In this document: in pieces, positions 34,148 through 43,744 of the stretch
Layout: each line of letters starts with the position of its first letter
How positions within the stretch are numbered: position 1 is the first letter of the stretch
From: Gammaproteobacteria bacterium
GTDB lineage: Bacteria; Pseudomonadota; Gammaproteobacteria; 21-64-14
Direction: 5' to 3'
Assembly (NCBI GenBank): GCA_027013145.1
Contig: JALUXX010000062.1
Span: 62,001 to 126,000, forward strand
DNA: 64,000 bases
The notes under the pieces: model-generated
The model's input: the letters and a program-made list of their open reading frames with translations, nothing else
Database searches by the model: none
What the model was told of the DNA's origin: nothing
Made by a program: the position numbers and the translations under genes

Positions 34148-35938
34148 ATGGCGGCGGGGAACGGGGGTGGCGGCGAGTGGCTCGCGCGGATCTTTCCGAT
34201 CGTGCGCTGGTGGCCGATGGTCACGCCGCAGACCGTACGCGCGGACCTCCTCGCCGGTCTGACCAACGCGGTCGTGGTGCTGCCCCAGGGGGTGGCCTTC
34301 GCCATGATTGCGGGCCTGCCCCCGGAGTACGGCCTCTACACGGCGATCGTCACGCCGATCGTCGCCGCCCTGTTCGGATCCTCGCATCACCTGATTTCGG
34401 GCCCGACCACGGCGATCTCCATCGTCGTCTTCAGCACCGTCAGCCCCTTCGCCGAGCCCGGCACCGCGACCTTCATCAGCTATGCGCTGACCCTGACCTT
34501 CATCGCCGGGGCGTTCCAGCTCGCGCTCGGAATCGCCCGCCTCGGTGCGCTGGTCAATTTCGTCTCGCACTCCGTGGTGGTGGGCTTCACCGCGGGGGCG
34601 GCGATCCTCATCGCGACCAGCCAGATGAAGCACTTCCTCGGCGTCGGCGTGCCGCCCGGCGAGTCGTTCCTCAGCACCTGGATCGATCTGGCGCGCAAGG
34701 CCGCCGAGATCAACCCCTACGTCGTCGCGGTGTCCGGCGCCACCCTGATCGCCGCGATCCTGCTCAAGACACTGCGCCCGCGCTGGCCGGGCATGCTGCT
34801 GGCGATGGTGGCGGGCAGCCTGGTCAGCCTGCTGATCGGGGGCGAGCGCCACGGCGTGCACCTGGTGGGATCCCTGCCCGCGCATCTGCCGCCGCTGTCC
34901 TCGCCGGACTTCTCGCTGGCCACGATCCGCCAGCTCGGTCCCGGCGCCCTGGCGGTGGCGATGCTGGGCCTGATCGAGGCGGTGTCGATCGCGCGCGCCA
35001 TCGCCACCCGCTCGCACCAGCGCATCGACGGCAACCAGGAGTTCATCGGCCAGGGACTGTCGAACCTCGTGGGCAGCTTCTTCTCCGCCTACGCCGGGTC
35101 CGGATCCTTCACCCGCTCCGGCATCAACTACCAGGCGGGGGCGCGCACGCCGATGGCGGCGATCTTCGCGGCGCTGGGGCTGGCCTCGATCCTGCTCCTG
35201 GTCGCCCCGCTCACCGCCTACCTGCCGATCCCCGCCATGGGCGGCATCATCCTGCTGGTCGCCTACAATCTGATCGACTTCCATCACATCCGCGGCATCC
35301 TCAAGACCAGTCGCGCCGACGCCGCGGTGCTCGTGGTCACCTTCCTCTCGACGCTGTTCGTCGAACTCGAGTTCGCCATCTACCTGGGGGTGATCCTTTC
35401 GCTGGTCCTCTACCTCAACCGCACCGCGCACCCGCGGGTGGTGGTCCGCGTCCCCGATCCGGCGCAGCCGAAGCGGCGCTTCGTCACCAGCGACACGCTC
35501 CCGGGCTGCCCGCAGTTGCGCATGGTGCGCATCGACGGCTCGTTGTTCTTCGGCGCCGTCGATCACGTGCAGGAGGCGTTGCACCGGATCGGCGCGGCGG
35601 CGCCCGATCAGCGCCACGTACTCCTGATCTGCGACGGGGTGAACTTCGTCGACGTCGCCGGCGCCGAGCTGCTGGTGCAGGAAGCCAAGCGCATGCGCGC
35701 CCTCGGCGGGGACCTGTACCTGAGCGGCCTGAAGAAAGGGGTGCGCGAACCGCTCCGGCGGGGCGGTCACCTCGATGTGATCGGACTCGATCACGTGTTC
35801 GATTCCAAGGCCGATGCGATCGCCGCGATCTTCGCGCGTCTGGAGCCCTCGCGCTGCGAGCGCTGCACGAGCCGGATCTTCCGCGAGTGCGCCGCGGTCG
35901 GCCGGGCCGCCGACGGGGTGCCGGCGGCGGCCAACTGA
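34148..35938 (+). CDS. SulP-family anion transporter
   Basis: Inner-membrane transporter of the SulP family with a C-terminal STAS domain. The 596 residues start with about 11-12 membrane helices (motifs LPQGVAFAMIAGLPPEYGLY and YAGSGSFTRSGIN) and end with a STAS domain near 450-570 (DGVNFVDVAGAELL) and a Cys pair CERC near residue 580. The substrate may be sulfate, bicarbonate or a dicarboxylate; the sequence does not decide. ATG 34148 is the first plausible start after the short divergent gap. Confidence 0.92.
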   Translation: MAAGNGGGGEWLARIFPIVRWWPMVTPQTVRADLLAGLTNAVVVLPQGVAFAMIAGLPPEYGLYTAIVTPIVAALFGSSHHLISGPTTAISIVVFSTVSPFAEPGTATFISYALTLTFIAGAFQLALGIARLGALVNFVSHSVVVGFTAGAAILIATSQMKHFLGVGVPPGESFLSTWIDLARKAAEINPYVVAVSGATLIAAILLKTLRPRWPGMLLAMVAGSLVSLLIGGERHGVHLVGSLPAHLPPLSSPDFSLATIRQLGPGALAVAMLGLIEAVSIARAIATRSHQRIDGNQEFIGQGLSNLVGSFFSAYAGSGSFTRSGINYQAGARTPMAAIFAALGLASILLLVAPLTAYLPIPAMGGIILLVAYNLIDFHHIRGILKTSRADAAVLVVTFLSTLFVELEFAIYLGVILSLVLYLNRTAHPRVVVRVPDPAQPKRRFVTSDTLPGCPQLRMVRIDGSLFFGAVDHVQEALHRIGAAAPDQRHVLLICDGVNFVDVAGAELLVQEAKRMRALGGDLYLSGLKKGVREPLRRGGHLDVIGLDHVFDSKADAIAAIFARLEPSRCERCTSRIFRECAAVGRAADGVPAAAN

Positions 35939-35951
35939 CCCCACGGCGCGC

Positions 35952-36608
35952 TCAGGGCCCGTCGAGGATCTCCCAGCCGCGCCGGCGCGCCGTCCGCGCC
36001 AGCCCCGGTCCCGGATAGACCGCGACCGGGTGCGCCACGGCCTCCAGCAACGGGATGTCGTGAACCGAATCCCCGTAGGCGGCGGCCTCCTCCAGCGGCA
36101 GTCCGGTCTCGGCGGCCAGTTCGCGGGCGGGCGGGAGCTTTCCGGTGTCGTGGGGGTGGCACAGCGGCGGGTCCGCGGCGAAACGCCCGCCCGCGACCGC
36201 GCAGCGCGTGGCGCGCACGTGGCGGATGCCCAGCGCCCGGGCCAGCGGCCGCGCGATGATCTCGAGCGACCCGGTGAGCAGAGCCGGGGTGTCGCCGGCG
36301 GCGCGATGCGCATCCATTCGCGCGCGCATCCGCGGGCGGATCCGCGAGAGCAGCGTGCCGCGTACCAGGTCCTCGGCCATGGCGGCGACGCGCGCGACCT
36401 CGAGGCCGGTCAGATAGGCCTTGTCCTTCTTCCACACCTCCAGTCCGTAGCGGCGCGCGTGGCGCAGCAGAAAGGCGGTCGCGGCGGCGATGCGGCGTGC
36501 GTCGAGGACACCGTTGCGCAGCAGGTGCAGGATGAAGAGCTGCTCGGAGCTGGGCCCGGCGAGCAGCGTCCCGTCCAGGTCGAGGAGGACCAGCCGGCCT
36601 TTCCCCAC
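35952..36608 (-). CDS. HAD-IB family phosphatase
   Basis: A 218-residue HAD hydrolase of subfamily IB (SerB/PgpC-like). Motif I is VLLDLDGTLL near residues 7-16, motif II LLTGS and motif III GDSVHDIPLLE. Start is GTG overlapping the stop of the phosphatidyltransferase upstream, so the two are probably co-translated. With that partner, dephosphorylation of a phosphatidylglycerophosphate-like lipid is a reasonable inference, but phosphoserine or another small substrate remains possible. Confidence 0.85.
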   Translation of the reverse strand: MGKGRLVLLDLDGTLLAGPSSEQLFILHLLRNGVLDARRIAAATAFLLRHARRYGLEVWKKDKAYLTGLEVARVAAMAEDLVRGTLLSRIRPRMRARMDAHRAAGDTPALLTGSLEIIARPLARALGIRHVRATRCAVAGGRFAADPPLCHPHDTGKLPPARELAAETGLPLEEAAAYGDSVHDIPLLEAVAHPVAVYPGPGLARTARRRGWEILDGP

Positions 36609-37240
36609 TAGCGCGCCCCGCGGGTCGGTTCGGCGCGCCGCGGGTGCCCGCCGCGCAGGGCGAACTCCCAGACCACCGGCACGCCGCGCGCCAGCGAGAA
36701 GAACACCGCGGTGTAGGCGAGCGCGCGGCCGATGCCCTCGAGGGCGGCGCCCCAGTGCGCCCAGATTCCGGGGAGCACGGCCGGCCACGGCTGGATCATC
36801 AGCAGCCAAGCGAAGGTCACCGCCTTGACCACCCCGTAGGTCGCGCGCATGAAGCGCCCGGAGACTAGGAAACGCCCGAGCGTCGAGCGCATCATGCCGA
36901 ACGGAGTCTCGCCGCGGGCCGCGCCCTGGCTGCGGATCGAGTCCACGAGGAAACCGCGGGTGATGAACAGGATCGCGATCCAGATCGGGACGAGGCCGAT
37001 ATCGCCGAGCACCAGCCACAGGACGTTCTCGACGACGCGGTCGACGGCGATATCGAATACCGAGCCGAACAGCGAGGACTCGCCCCGGCGGCGGGCGACA
37101 TACCCGTCGACGCCGTCGAGAGCGAAGATCGCGATGACCAGAGGGGCGTCGAACAACTGCCAGACGGGCGGCGCCTGGTACACCATCCAGACCAGCACGT
37201 AGAGAAGCAGGAAACGCGCCGTGGTGATCAGATTGGCCAT
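36608..37240 (-). CDS. CDP-alcohol phosphatidyltransferase
   Basis: A 210-residue inner-membrane enzyme with the family signature D-G-x2-A-R-x8-G-x3-D-x3-D, seen as DGVDGYVARRRG then GSVFDIAVD near residues 42-66. About five or six membrane helices. It transfers a phosphatidyl group from CDP-diacylglycerol to an alcohol; the acceptor is not clear from sequence. ATG 37240 is chosen as it starts MANLITTARF, the normal family beginning. The stop overlaps the HAD phosphatase start. Confidence 0.87.
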   Translation of the reverse strand: MANLITTARFLLLYVLVWMVYQAPPVWQLFDAPLVIAIFALDGVDGYVARRRGESSLFGSVFDIAVDRVVENVLWLVLGDIGLVPIWIAILFITRGFLVDSIRSQGAARGETPFGMMRSTLGRFLVSGRFMRATYGVVKAVTFAWLLMIQPWPAVLPGIWAHWGAALEGIGRALAYTAVFFSLARGVPVVWEFALRGGHPRRAEPTRGAR

Positions 37241-37398
37241 GGGTCCGCGGTTTGTCCGGCGCAACGCCCGCGGCCATTATACGGGATCCCCGGCGGGCGG
37301 AGCGGTCGCGCGCGGTTGCCGCCGTTCGCGCCACGGCTTATGCTGGCGCGACGATGCCGGGCCCCCGATGCGGACCCGGGTCGAACCCGGAACCCTTC

Positions 37399-38625
37399 AT
37401 GAGCACGCCCGCCCCCACCGAGTCCGCCGCACCCGCGCCGTTGCGGCTCAAACGCAATGAGGAGCGGCGTCTGCGCGCCGGGCACCTGTGGATCTTCAGC
37501 AACGAGGTGGATGTGGGACGCACCCCGCTCACCGCGTTCACGCCGGGACAGACGGTCACGGTCGAGGCCGCCGACGGGCGCGCGGTGGGCGTGGGCTATG
37601 TGAATCCGCGCTCCCTGATCTGCGCGCGCATCCTGAGCCGCGACCCGGCGCGTGTCCCGGGGCGCTCGCTGCTGGTGCATCGTATCAACGTCGCGCTGGC
37701 GTTGCGGGAGCGGCTGTACGCGGAGCCGTTCTACCGCCTGCTGCACGGCGAGGGCGACGGCGTCCCCGGTCTGGTCGTGGACCGCTACGGCGACGTGCTG
37801 GTGGCGCAGTTCACCACCGCCGGTATCGAGTGCCTGCGCGCCGAGGTGGTGTCGGCGCTGCAGAAGGTGCTCTCGCCGCGCGCCATCCTGCTGCGCAACG
37901 ACGGCGCGATCCGCGAGCTGGAGGGGCTCGATCGCTATGTCGAGGCGGCCTTCGGAGAGGTTCCCGACGGGGTCGAGGTGCGGGAGAACGGGGTGCGCTT
38001 CGGCGTCGCCCTGCGCGGCGGTCAGAAGACCGGCTGGTACTTCGATCAGCGCGACAACCGCGCGCGGCTCGCCCCGTTGACGGCCGGGCGCAGCGTGCTC
38101 GACCTGTTCTGCTACGACGGCGGCTGGGGCGTGCAGGCGGCGGCGGCGGGGGCGCGCGGCGTGGTGTGTGTCGATTCCTCCGCGCAGGCGCTGGAGCGGG
38201 TCGAGCGCAACGCGCGGCTGAACGGGGTCGCCGACCGGGTCGCGGTCCGCGCCGGCGACGTCTTCGAGGTCCTGCGCGAGCTGCGCGCGGCGCGCGAGCG
38301 CTTCGACGTCGTGATCGTCGACCCGCCGGCCTTCATCAAGCGCCGGCGCGACCTCAAGGCAGGCCTGGACGCGTACCGACGGCTCAACCGCATGGCGATG
38401 CAGGTGCTCGCGCCCGACGGCCTGATGGTCTCGTGCTCGTGCTCCTATCACCTGCCGCGCGCACAGCTCGCGGAGGTGTTGCTCCAATCCGCGCGTCACC
38501 TCGACCGGAGCCTGCAGGTGATCGCCGAGGGCGCGCAGTCCGCGGATCACCCGGTACACCCCGCGATCCCCGAGACCGCCTACCTCAAGGCGGTCTTCGC
38601 GCGGGTGCTCCCGTCCGGCTTCTGA
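37399..38625 (+). CDS. rlmI: 23S rRNA m5C methyltransferase RlmI type
   Basis: A 408-residue class I methyltransferase with an N-terminal PUA domain (LRLKRNEERRLRAGHLWIFS, about 15-95) and a C-terminal SAM domain with VLDLFCYDGGWGV, VDPPAFIK and SCSCSYHL, the last holding the catalytic Cys. The E. coli homologue methylates C1962 of 23S rRNA. ATG 37399 leaves a short Ala/Pro-rich tip before the PUA domain. lgt follows 39 bp later. Confidence 0.9.
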   Translation: MSTPAPTESAAPAPLRLKRNEERRLRAGHLWIFSNEVDVGRTPLTAFTPGQTVTVEAADGRAVGVGYVNPRSLICARILSRDPARVPGRSLLVHRINVALALRERLYAEPFYRLLHGEGDGVPGLVVDRYGDVLVAQFTTAGIECLRAEVVSALQKVLSPRAILLRNDGAIRELEGLDRYVEAAFGEVPDGVEVRENGVRFGVALRGGQKTGWYFDQRDNRARLAPLTAGRSVLDLFCYDGGWGVQAAAAGARGVVCVDSSAQALERVERNARLNGVADRVAVRAGDVFEVLRELRAARERFDVVIVDPPAFIKRRRDLKAGLDAYRRLNRMAMQVLAPDGLMVSCSCSYHLPRAQLAEVLLQSARHLDRSLQVIAEGAQSADHPVHPAIPETAYLKAVFARVLPSGF

Positions 38626-38664
38626 ACCGCAGCGATTGCGCAAGGGAAACCCGAGGACCACGAT

Positions 38665-39474
38665 ATGCTGACCTACCCCGACATCAATCCGATCGCCGTG
38701 AGCCTCGGCCCGCTCAAGATACGCTGGTACGGGCTGATGTACCTCGTCGGCTTCGCGGCGGCGTGGTGGCTCGCCCGCCTGCGCGCGGCGCGCCCGGGCT
38801 CGGGCTGGGACCGGGACCAGGTCGCCGACGTCATGTTCTACGGCTTCCTCGGCGTGATCCTCGGCGGGCGCATCGGCTACATGCTGTTCTACGACCTGCC
38901 GGGTTTTCTGCACAACCCGCTCATCCTCCTGAAGGTCTGGCAGGGCGGCATGTCCTTCCACGGCGGTCTGATCGGCGTGCTCGCCGGGATGTGGTGGTTC
39001 GGCCGGCGCTACGAAAAGACCTTCTTCGAGGTCACCGACTTCGTCGCACCGCTTGTCCCGATCGGGCTCGGCGCCGGGCGCATCGGCAATTTCATCAACG
39101 GCGAGCTGTGGGGCAAGGCCTCGACGCTGCCGTGGGCCATGAAGCTGCCCTGCGACCGCTTCCCGCAGTACCTGTGCCGCGCGCCGCATCAGCCCTCGCA
39201 GCTCTACGAGGCGTTCCTCGAGGGCGTGGTGCTGTTCACGATCCTGTGGCTGTACTCGCGCCGCCCGCGCCCGACGATGGCGGTTTCCGGGCTGTTCCTG
39301 CTATGCTACGGGACGTTCCGCTTCCTGGTCGAATTCGTCCGCATGCCGGATCCGCAGCTCGGCTATCTCGCCTTCGGCTGGCTGACCATGGGTCAGGTGC
39401 TCTCGTTTCCGATGATCGTCATCGGCGCCGTGCTGTTGTGGTGGGCCTACCGCGGCCGCGCGGACGCCGCCTGA
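38665..39474 (+). CDS. lgt: Prolipoprotein diacylglyceryl transferase
   Basis: First enzyme of lipoprotein maturation: it transfers diacylglycerol from phosphatidylglycerol to the lipobox Cys. The 269 residues have about seven membrane helices with the family motifs [38 protein letters not shown] and the C-terminal HQPSQLYEA. lgt, thyA and folA follow each other closely and probably form one operon. Confidence 0.97.
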   Translation: MLTYPDINPIAVSLGPLKIRWYGLMYLVGFAAAWWLARLRAARPGSGWDRDQVADVMFYGFLGVILGGRIGYMLFYDLPGFLHNPLILLKVWQGGMSFHGGLIGVLAGMWWFGRRYEKTFFEVTDFVAPLVPIGLGAGRIGNFINGELWGKASTLPWAMKLPCDRFPQYLCRAPHQPSQLYEAFLEGVVLFTILWLYSRRPRPTMAVSGLFLLCYGTFRFLVEFVRMPDPQLGYLAFGWLTMGQVLSFPMIVIGAVLLWWAYRGRADAA

Positions 39475-39484
39475 GGAGGCCGCA

Positions 39485-40294
39485 TTGAAGCCCTGTCTGG
39501 AGAAGCCTTATCTGGACCTGATGCGGCGGGTGCTCGAGGAGGGCGTGCGCAAGAATGATCGCACCGGCACCGGGACGCTGAGCCTGTTCGGCCACCAGAT
39601 GCGCTTCGATCTCGCCGCGGGCTTCCCGGCGGTCACCACCAAGAAGCTCCACTTCAAGTCGATCATCCACGAACTCCTCTGGTTCCTGCGCGGCGATACC
39701 AACATCGCCTATCTCAAGGAGCACGGCGTCAGCATCTGGGACGAGTGGGCCGATGAGAGCGGCGAACTCGGGCCGGTGTACGGGGCGCAGTGGCGCTCCT
39801 GGCCGACGGCGGACGGGCGCCGGGTCGACCAGATCTGCGAAGTGGTCGAGGCGATCCGCACCACGCCCGACTCGCGCCGGTTGCTGGTGAGCGCTTGGAA
39901 CGTGGGCGAGATCCCGCACATGGCGCTGCCGCCCTGCCATGTGCTGTTCCAGTTCTACGTCGCCGAGGGCCGGCTCTCCTGCCAGCTCTACCAGCGCAGC
40001 GCCGATATCTTTCTGGGCCTGCCCTTCAACATCGCCTCCTACTCCCTGCTCACGCTGATGGTCGCGCAGGTCTGCGGGCTCGCCCCGGGGGCGTTCATTC
40101 ATACCCTCGGCGATGCGCACCTGTATCTCAATCACCTCGAGCAGGCGCGGGAGCAGCTCTCGCGCACGCCCTATCCGTCGCCGACGATGCACCTGAATCC
40201 GCAGGTGCGTGACCTGTTCGCCTTCCGCTACGAGGACTTCGAACTCGAGGACTACCGCTGCCACGGTGCGATCCGGGCGCCGGTGGCGGTCTGA
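39485..40294 (+). CDS. thyA: Thymidylate synthase
   Basis: Makes dTMP from dUMP using methylene-tetrahydrofolate. The 269 residues show [18 protein letters not shown], the catalytic Cys at 151 in [29 protein letters not shown] and the DCHG-like tail [16 protein letters not shown] start at 39485, supported by GAGGAGG just before it at 39474-39480. 10 bp after lgt, 19 bp before folA. Confidence 0.97.
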   Translation: MKPCLEKPYLDLMRRVLEEGVRKNDRTGTGTLSLFGHQMRFDLAAGFPAVTTKKLHFKSIIHELLWFLRGDTNIAYLKEHGVSIWDEWADESGELGPVYGAQWRSWPTADGRRVDQICEVVEAIRTTPDSRRLLVSAWNVGEIPHMALPPCHVLFQFYVAEGRLSCQLYQRSADIFLGLPFNIASYSLLTLMVAQVCGLAPGAFIHTLGDAHLYLNHLEQAREQLSRTPYPSPTMHLNPQVRDLFAFRYEDFELEDYRCHGAIRAPVAV

Positions 40295-40313
40295 GGCGGC
40301 GGGTCCGGCGGCG

Positions 40314-40826
40314 ATGATCGTTTCGCTGGTCGTGGCGATGGCGGAGAACCGCGTCATCGGGGCGGGCGGGCGCCTGCCCTGGCACCTGCCGGCGGACCTG
40401 CGCCGCTTCCGCGCCCTCACCCTGGGGCGGCCCGTCATCATGGGGCGGCGCACCTGGGAATCGATCGGCCGCCCGCTGCCGCAGCGGCGCAACATCGTCC
40501 TCAGCCGCGATCCCGCCTTCGCCGCGCCCGGTTGCGTGTGCGTCCCCTCGCTCGAGGCGGCCTGGGCCGCGTGCGGCGCGGCGCCGGAGGCGATGGTCAT
40601 CGGCGGGGCCCGCGTCTATGCGGCGGCGCTCCCGGCGGCGGAGCGGATCCACCTCACGCTGGTGCACGCGCGCCCGTCCGGCGACACGCGGTTCCCGGAA
40701 CTTCCGGCGGGCGAGTGGCGTGAGTGCGCGCGCGAGGAACACGCGGCGGACGCGGCCAACGCCTACGCGATGAGCTTCCTGACGCTCGAGCGGACCGCCC
40801 CGCCGGGGGCCGCGGCGGGCGGATGA
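40314..40826 (+). CDS. folA: Dihydrofolate reductase
   Basis: Reduces dihydrofolate to tetrahydrofolate with NADPH, regenerating the cofactor that ThyA oxidises. The 170 residues have AMAENRVIGAGGRLPWHLP, then ADLRRF with the active-site Asp, MGRRTWESIGRPLP and VIGGARVYAAAL. The GC-rich tail is longer than usual. Convergent with apaH, 10 bp apart. Confidence 0.95.
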   Translation: MIVSLVVAMAENRVIGAGGRLPWHLPADLRRFRALTLGRPVIMGRRTWESIGRPLPQRRNIVLSRDPAFAAPGCVCVPSLEAAWAACGAAPEAMVIGGARVYAAALPAAERIHLTLVHARPSGDTRFPELPAGEWRECAREEHAADAANAYAMSFLTLERTAPPGAAAGG

Positions 40827-40836
40827 GGCCGCCGCC

Positions 40837-41673
40837 TCAGTCCCCTCCGGGTGGGGAGGACTGCGGGCACGGGACCCGGAAGTGTCGCGGCGCGCCGTCG
40901 AGGCGCAGGGCGGTGAGCGATCCGCCCCACACGCAGCCGGTGTCGAGCGGAAAGACGTCCGCGCGCGTACAGTCCCCGAGGGTCGACCAGTGTCCGAAGA
41001 CCAGGCGCGCGCCCGCGCTGGCGCGTCCGGGGACGTCGAACCACGGGCGGTAGCCCGCGGGCTGCGTGCCGGGCGGGCCCTTCGCGCTCAGCGCCAGGCG
41101 CCCGTCGTCGCTGCAGTAGCGCAGGCGCGTGAGGCAGTTGATGATGAAACGCAGGCGGTCCCAGCCGTCGAGATCCTCGCGCCAGCGCTCCGGGCGGTCG
41201 CCGTAGAGGTTGCGCATGAGGTCGGCGAAGCGCGGCCCGCGCAGCGCCTCCTCGGCCTCGGCGCAGCGCGCCTGCGCGGTTTCCAGGTCCCACTGCGGCG
41301 GGAGTCCGGCGTGGATCATCGCGTAGCCGAGCGCCGCGTCGCGGTGCAGCAGGGGGCGGTGCCGGAGCCACTCCAGCAGCTCGCCCCGGTCCGGCGCGGC
41401 GAGCACCGCGTCGAGCGTGTCGCGCCCGCCGCGGTCCCCCGCGGCGCCTACGGCCCGCGCCAGCAGGTGCAGGTCGTGATTGCCCAGCACCGTGACGGCA
41501 CGCTCACCCAGGCCGTGTACGAAGCGCAGGCACTCGAGCGAACGCGGCCCGCGGTTGACGAGATCGCCGGTGAACCACAGGCGGTCCCGCGCCGGATCGA
41601 AGGCGAGCCGATCGAGCAGCCGCTGCAGCTCGTCGTGGCAGCCCTGGAGGTCGCCGATGGCATAGGTCGCCAT
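40837..41673 (-). CDS. apaH: Bis(5'-nucleosyl)-tetraphosphatase, symmetrical
   Basis: Hydrolyses Ap4A and related alarmones to two ADP. The 278-residue metallophosphatase has YAIGDLQGC, FTGDLVNRGPRSLE, VLGNHDLHL and HAGLPPQWDL, the metal-binding motifs. ATG 41673 gives the family start MATYAIGD. apaG lies upstream by 105 bp on the same strand. In enterics both belong to the lptD-surA-pdxA-rsmA-apaG-apaH operon; here they are split from it. Confidence 0.95.
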   Translation of the reverse strand: MATYAIGDLQGCHDELQRLLDRLAFDPARDRLWFTGDLVNRGPRSLECLRFVHGLGERAVTVLGNHDLHLLARAVGAAGDRGGRDTLDAVLAAPDRGELLEWLRHRPLLHRDAALGYAMIHAGLPPQWDLETAQARCAEAEEALRGPRFADLMRNLYGDRPERWREDLDGWDRLRFIINCLTRLRYCSDDGRLALSAKGPPGTQPAGYRPWFDVPGRASAGARLVFGHWSTLGDCTRADVFPLDTGCVWGGSLTALRLDGAPRHFRVPCPQSSPPGGD

Positions 41674-41778
41674 GCTTGTCCGCCCGCCTGCAGGCAGTCG
41701 GCCCGCGTGCGCGGCGCGCACGGTCGGGCGTCGGTTTCGGGAAGACGGGGCGAGGAGAAGACCGCCGCGCCGTCCGCT

Positions 41779-42162
41779 TCAGTGCAGCACGCGCGGCACG
41801 GCGAGTGTGAAGGCCGGAATCGGCGCCTCGAAGGCGACACCGTCGTCGGCGCGCATCTGATAGCTCCCGCGCATGCTGCCGACCGGCGTCTCGATCATCG
41901 TCCCGCTGGTGTACTGGAAGCCCTCGCCCGGGTTGAGATGGGGTTGTTCCCCCACCACCCCCTCGCCGCGCACTTCCTGGACTTTGGCGTTGGCATCGGT
42001 GATGATCCAGTGGCGCGTGAGCAGCTTGGCGGGCACCTGCCCGGTGTTGCGGATCGTCACGGTGTAGGCGAACACGTAGCGGCTCTCCGCGGGCGCGGAC
42101 TGCTCCTCCACGTAGGTGGATTCGACTTCGACGTCGATACGGTAGGGCGATGGAGTGCTCAT
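41779..42162 (-). CDS. apaG: ApaG
   Basis: A 127-residue ApaG/FN3-like beta-sandwich protein; E. coli ApaG is 125. Motifs are YVFAYTVTIRNTGQVPAKLL and the GEGFQYTSGTMIETPVGSM region, the latter conserved across the family. The biochemical function is still unclear. The ATG at 42162 gives MSTPSPYRIDVEVE. It precedes apaH on the same strand. Confidence 0.95.
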   Translation of the reverse strand: MSTPSPYRIDVEVESTYVEEQSAPAESRYVFAYTVTIRNTGQVPAKLLTRHWIITDANAKVQEVRGEGVVGEQPHLNPGEGFQYTSGTMIETPVGSMRGSYQMRADDGVAFEAPIPAFTLAVPRVLH

Positions 42163-42309
42163 ACCGGATATTTCAACCGAAGCACGCGAGGGGCGCAAGC
42201 ACCGGCGCACCGGCCGGGCCCTAAAGCGGAAGACCGGGCGGGCCGCTAATCCGGACTCGGCGTGGCGGATTCCGCCGCGCGATCCGGCCGGTTGCGTACG
42301 GGGGCGGGC

Positions 42310-43737
42310 ATGCGGGTCAGGACGGTTGTCGTAGGGGGGGTGGCGGTCGTCGTCGCGGTCGTTCTGGCGCTTCCCGGCTGGACGGGGGTCCGTACGGAGG
42401 CGGCGGTACGCGCGCTGGCTCAGAGCGCGGACCGCCCCGGGGTGCTGCGTGTGCGCGTGGTCGACTACCGGCGCGGCTGGTTTTCCTCGCGCGCGCTCAT
42501 CCGCGTGACCGTCACGCCCGCGCCCGAACCCGGACAGCCGCGGCCCAAGCTGACCTTCGACCTCGCGGAACGCATCGGTCACGGGCCGTTCCCGCTCGCG
42601 GACCGCGCGGGCGCGCACCTCGGCTGGCGGCCCGTCCAGGCGGTGATTCACACCGCGTGGGTGACCGACGCCGCCTCCCGCGCCGCACTCGGCTCCGGGT
42701 TCCCGGCCCGCCCGCTCGAAGCGGTCACGGTGATATCGCCGGCCGGCGGCGCGGAGACCGAGCTGCGCATGCCGGCGTGGCGTGCGGCGCTCAAGCTGCG
42801 CGGATCCGCAGACGCACGCCTGGATTGGGGCGGCGCGCGGGGGCGAATCGCCTGGAGCCGCGATTTCGGTCGTATCGACCAGCGCTATCGCCTGGCGGGT
42901 TTCGATATCCAGGGCGTGCGGGGTACGGTGCGGATGGGGTCGATGATCGTGGTCGGCCACAGCCGGCGCGCCCCGTCCGGGCTGATGACCGGGACCATGA
43001 AGGTGCGCGTGGCCGGCCTCGAGGTCGGGAGCGGGGCGCCCGCCCGTCCCGCGTTCGCGATGACCGGCGTGGTCCTCGACGGCAGCAGTGCGGAGCACGA
43101 CGGCGCGGTCACGGTGACCGGCGGCCTGCGCATCGCCAGGATCCGCGCCGCGGGGCTCGAACTGGGCCCGGCGGAGTACCGGCTGCGCGTGGCGCCGCTC
43201 GACGCGGCCACCCTGGTCCGGCTGCAGGCGGACATCCGCCGCATCCAGACGCGCGGGGGTGATGCCCAGCAGGTACAACGCCGGGTCCTGCGTCTGGTCC
43301 TCGCGCAGGTCCCCGCCCTGCTGCGGCGTTCGCCGGAACTCGACCTCGAGCGCCTGAGCCTGGTCACCCCGGACGGGGAGATCCGGCTGCACGCGCGCGT
43401 GAAGTTCACGCCCGCGGTCCTCTCGGAGCCGTCGGGGCTCTGGTGGCGGGGCGTCGCCGGCGAGGCGGCGCTGCAGATCCCCGTCCCGCTGCTGCGCGCG
43501 GGACTCCTTCAGCAGGCGCGCGCGCAACTGCGCGCCGCGCGCCGCGCCGACGGTGCGATCGGGCCGGGTGCGGCGGCGCCGGACGACACGGCCGCCCTGC
43601 TCGCACGGCAGCGACTCCACCAGCTGCAGGCGCAGGGCCTGATCGCCTGCGCCGGGGGGACGTGCCGTTCGTCCGTGACCTTTGACGCCGGTCGGGTGAA
43701 CGTGAACGGCCGGATGCTTCCGATGCCGCAACGCTGA
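42310..43737 (+). CDS. DUF945 (YdgA-like) protein
   Basis: A 475-residue envelope protein of the DUF945/YdgA family. One N-terminal hydrophobic helix (about 5-24, VVVGGVAVVVAVVLALPG) acts as signal or anchor; the rest is a periplasmic beta-rich domain with VVDYRRGWFSS near 55, a family mark. The function is unknown. I prefer ATG 42310; GTG 42262 would add 16 residues. It runs against glk. Confidence 0.75.
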   Translation: MRVRTVVVGGVAVVVAVVLALPGWTGVRTEAAVRALAQSADRPGVLRVRVVDYRRGWFSSRALIRVTVTPAPEPGQPRPKLTFDLAERIGHGPFPLADRAGAHLGWRPVQAVIHTAWVTDAASRAALGSGFPARPLEAVTVISPAGGAETELRMPAWRAALKLRGSADARLDWGGARGRIAWSRDFGRIDQRYRLAGFDIQGVRGTVRMGSMIVVGHSRRAPSGLMTGTMKVRVAGLEVGSGAPARPAFAMTGVVLDGSSAEHDGAVTVTGGLRIARIRAAGLELGPAEYRLRVAPLDAATLVRLQADIRRIQTRGGDAQQVQRRVLRLVLAQVPALLRRSPELDLERLSLVTPDGEIRLHARVKFTPAVLSEPSGLWWRGVAGEAALQIPVPLLRAGLLQQARAQLRAARRADGAIGPGAAAPDDTAALLARQRLHQLQAQGLIACAGGTCRSSVTFDAGRVNVNGRMLPMPQR

Positions 43738-43744
43738 GGGCGTT

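Noticed and set aside
30630-34262. A 1210-codon plus-strand frame over gcvPB and DUF255
   Set aside because: It shadows two genuine genes on both strands and shows no domain.
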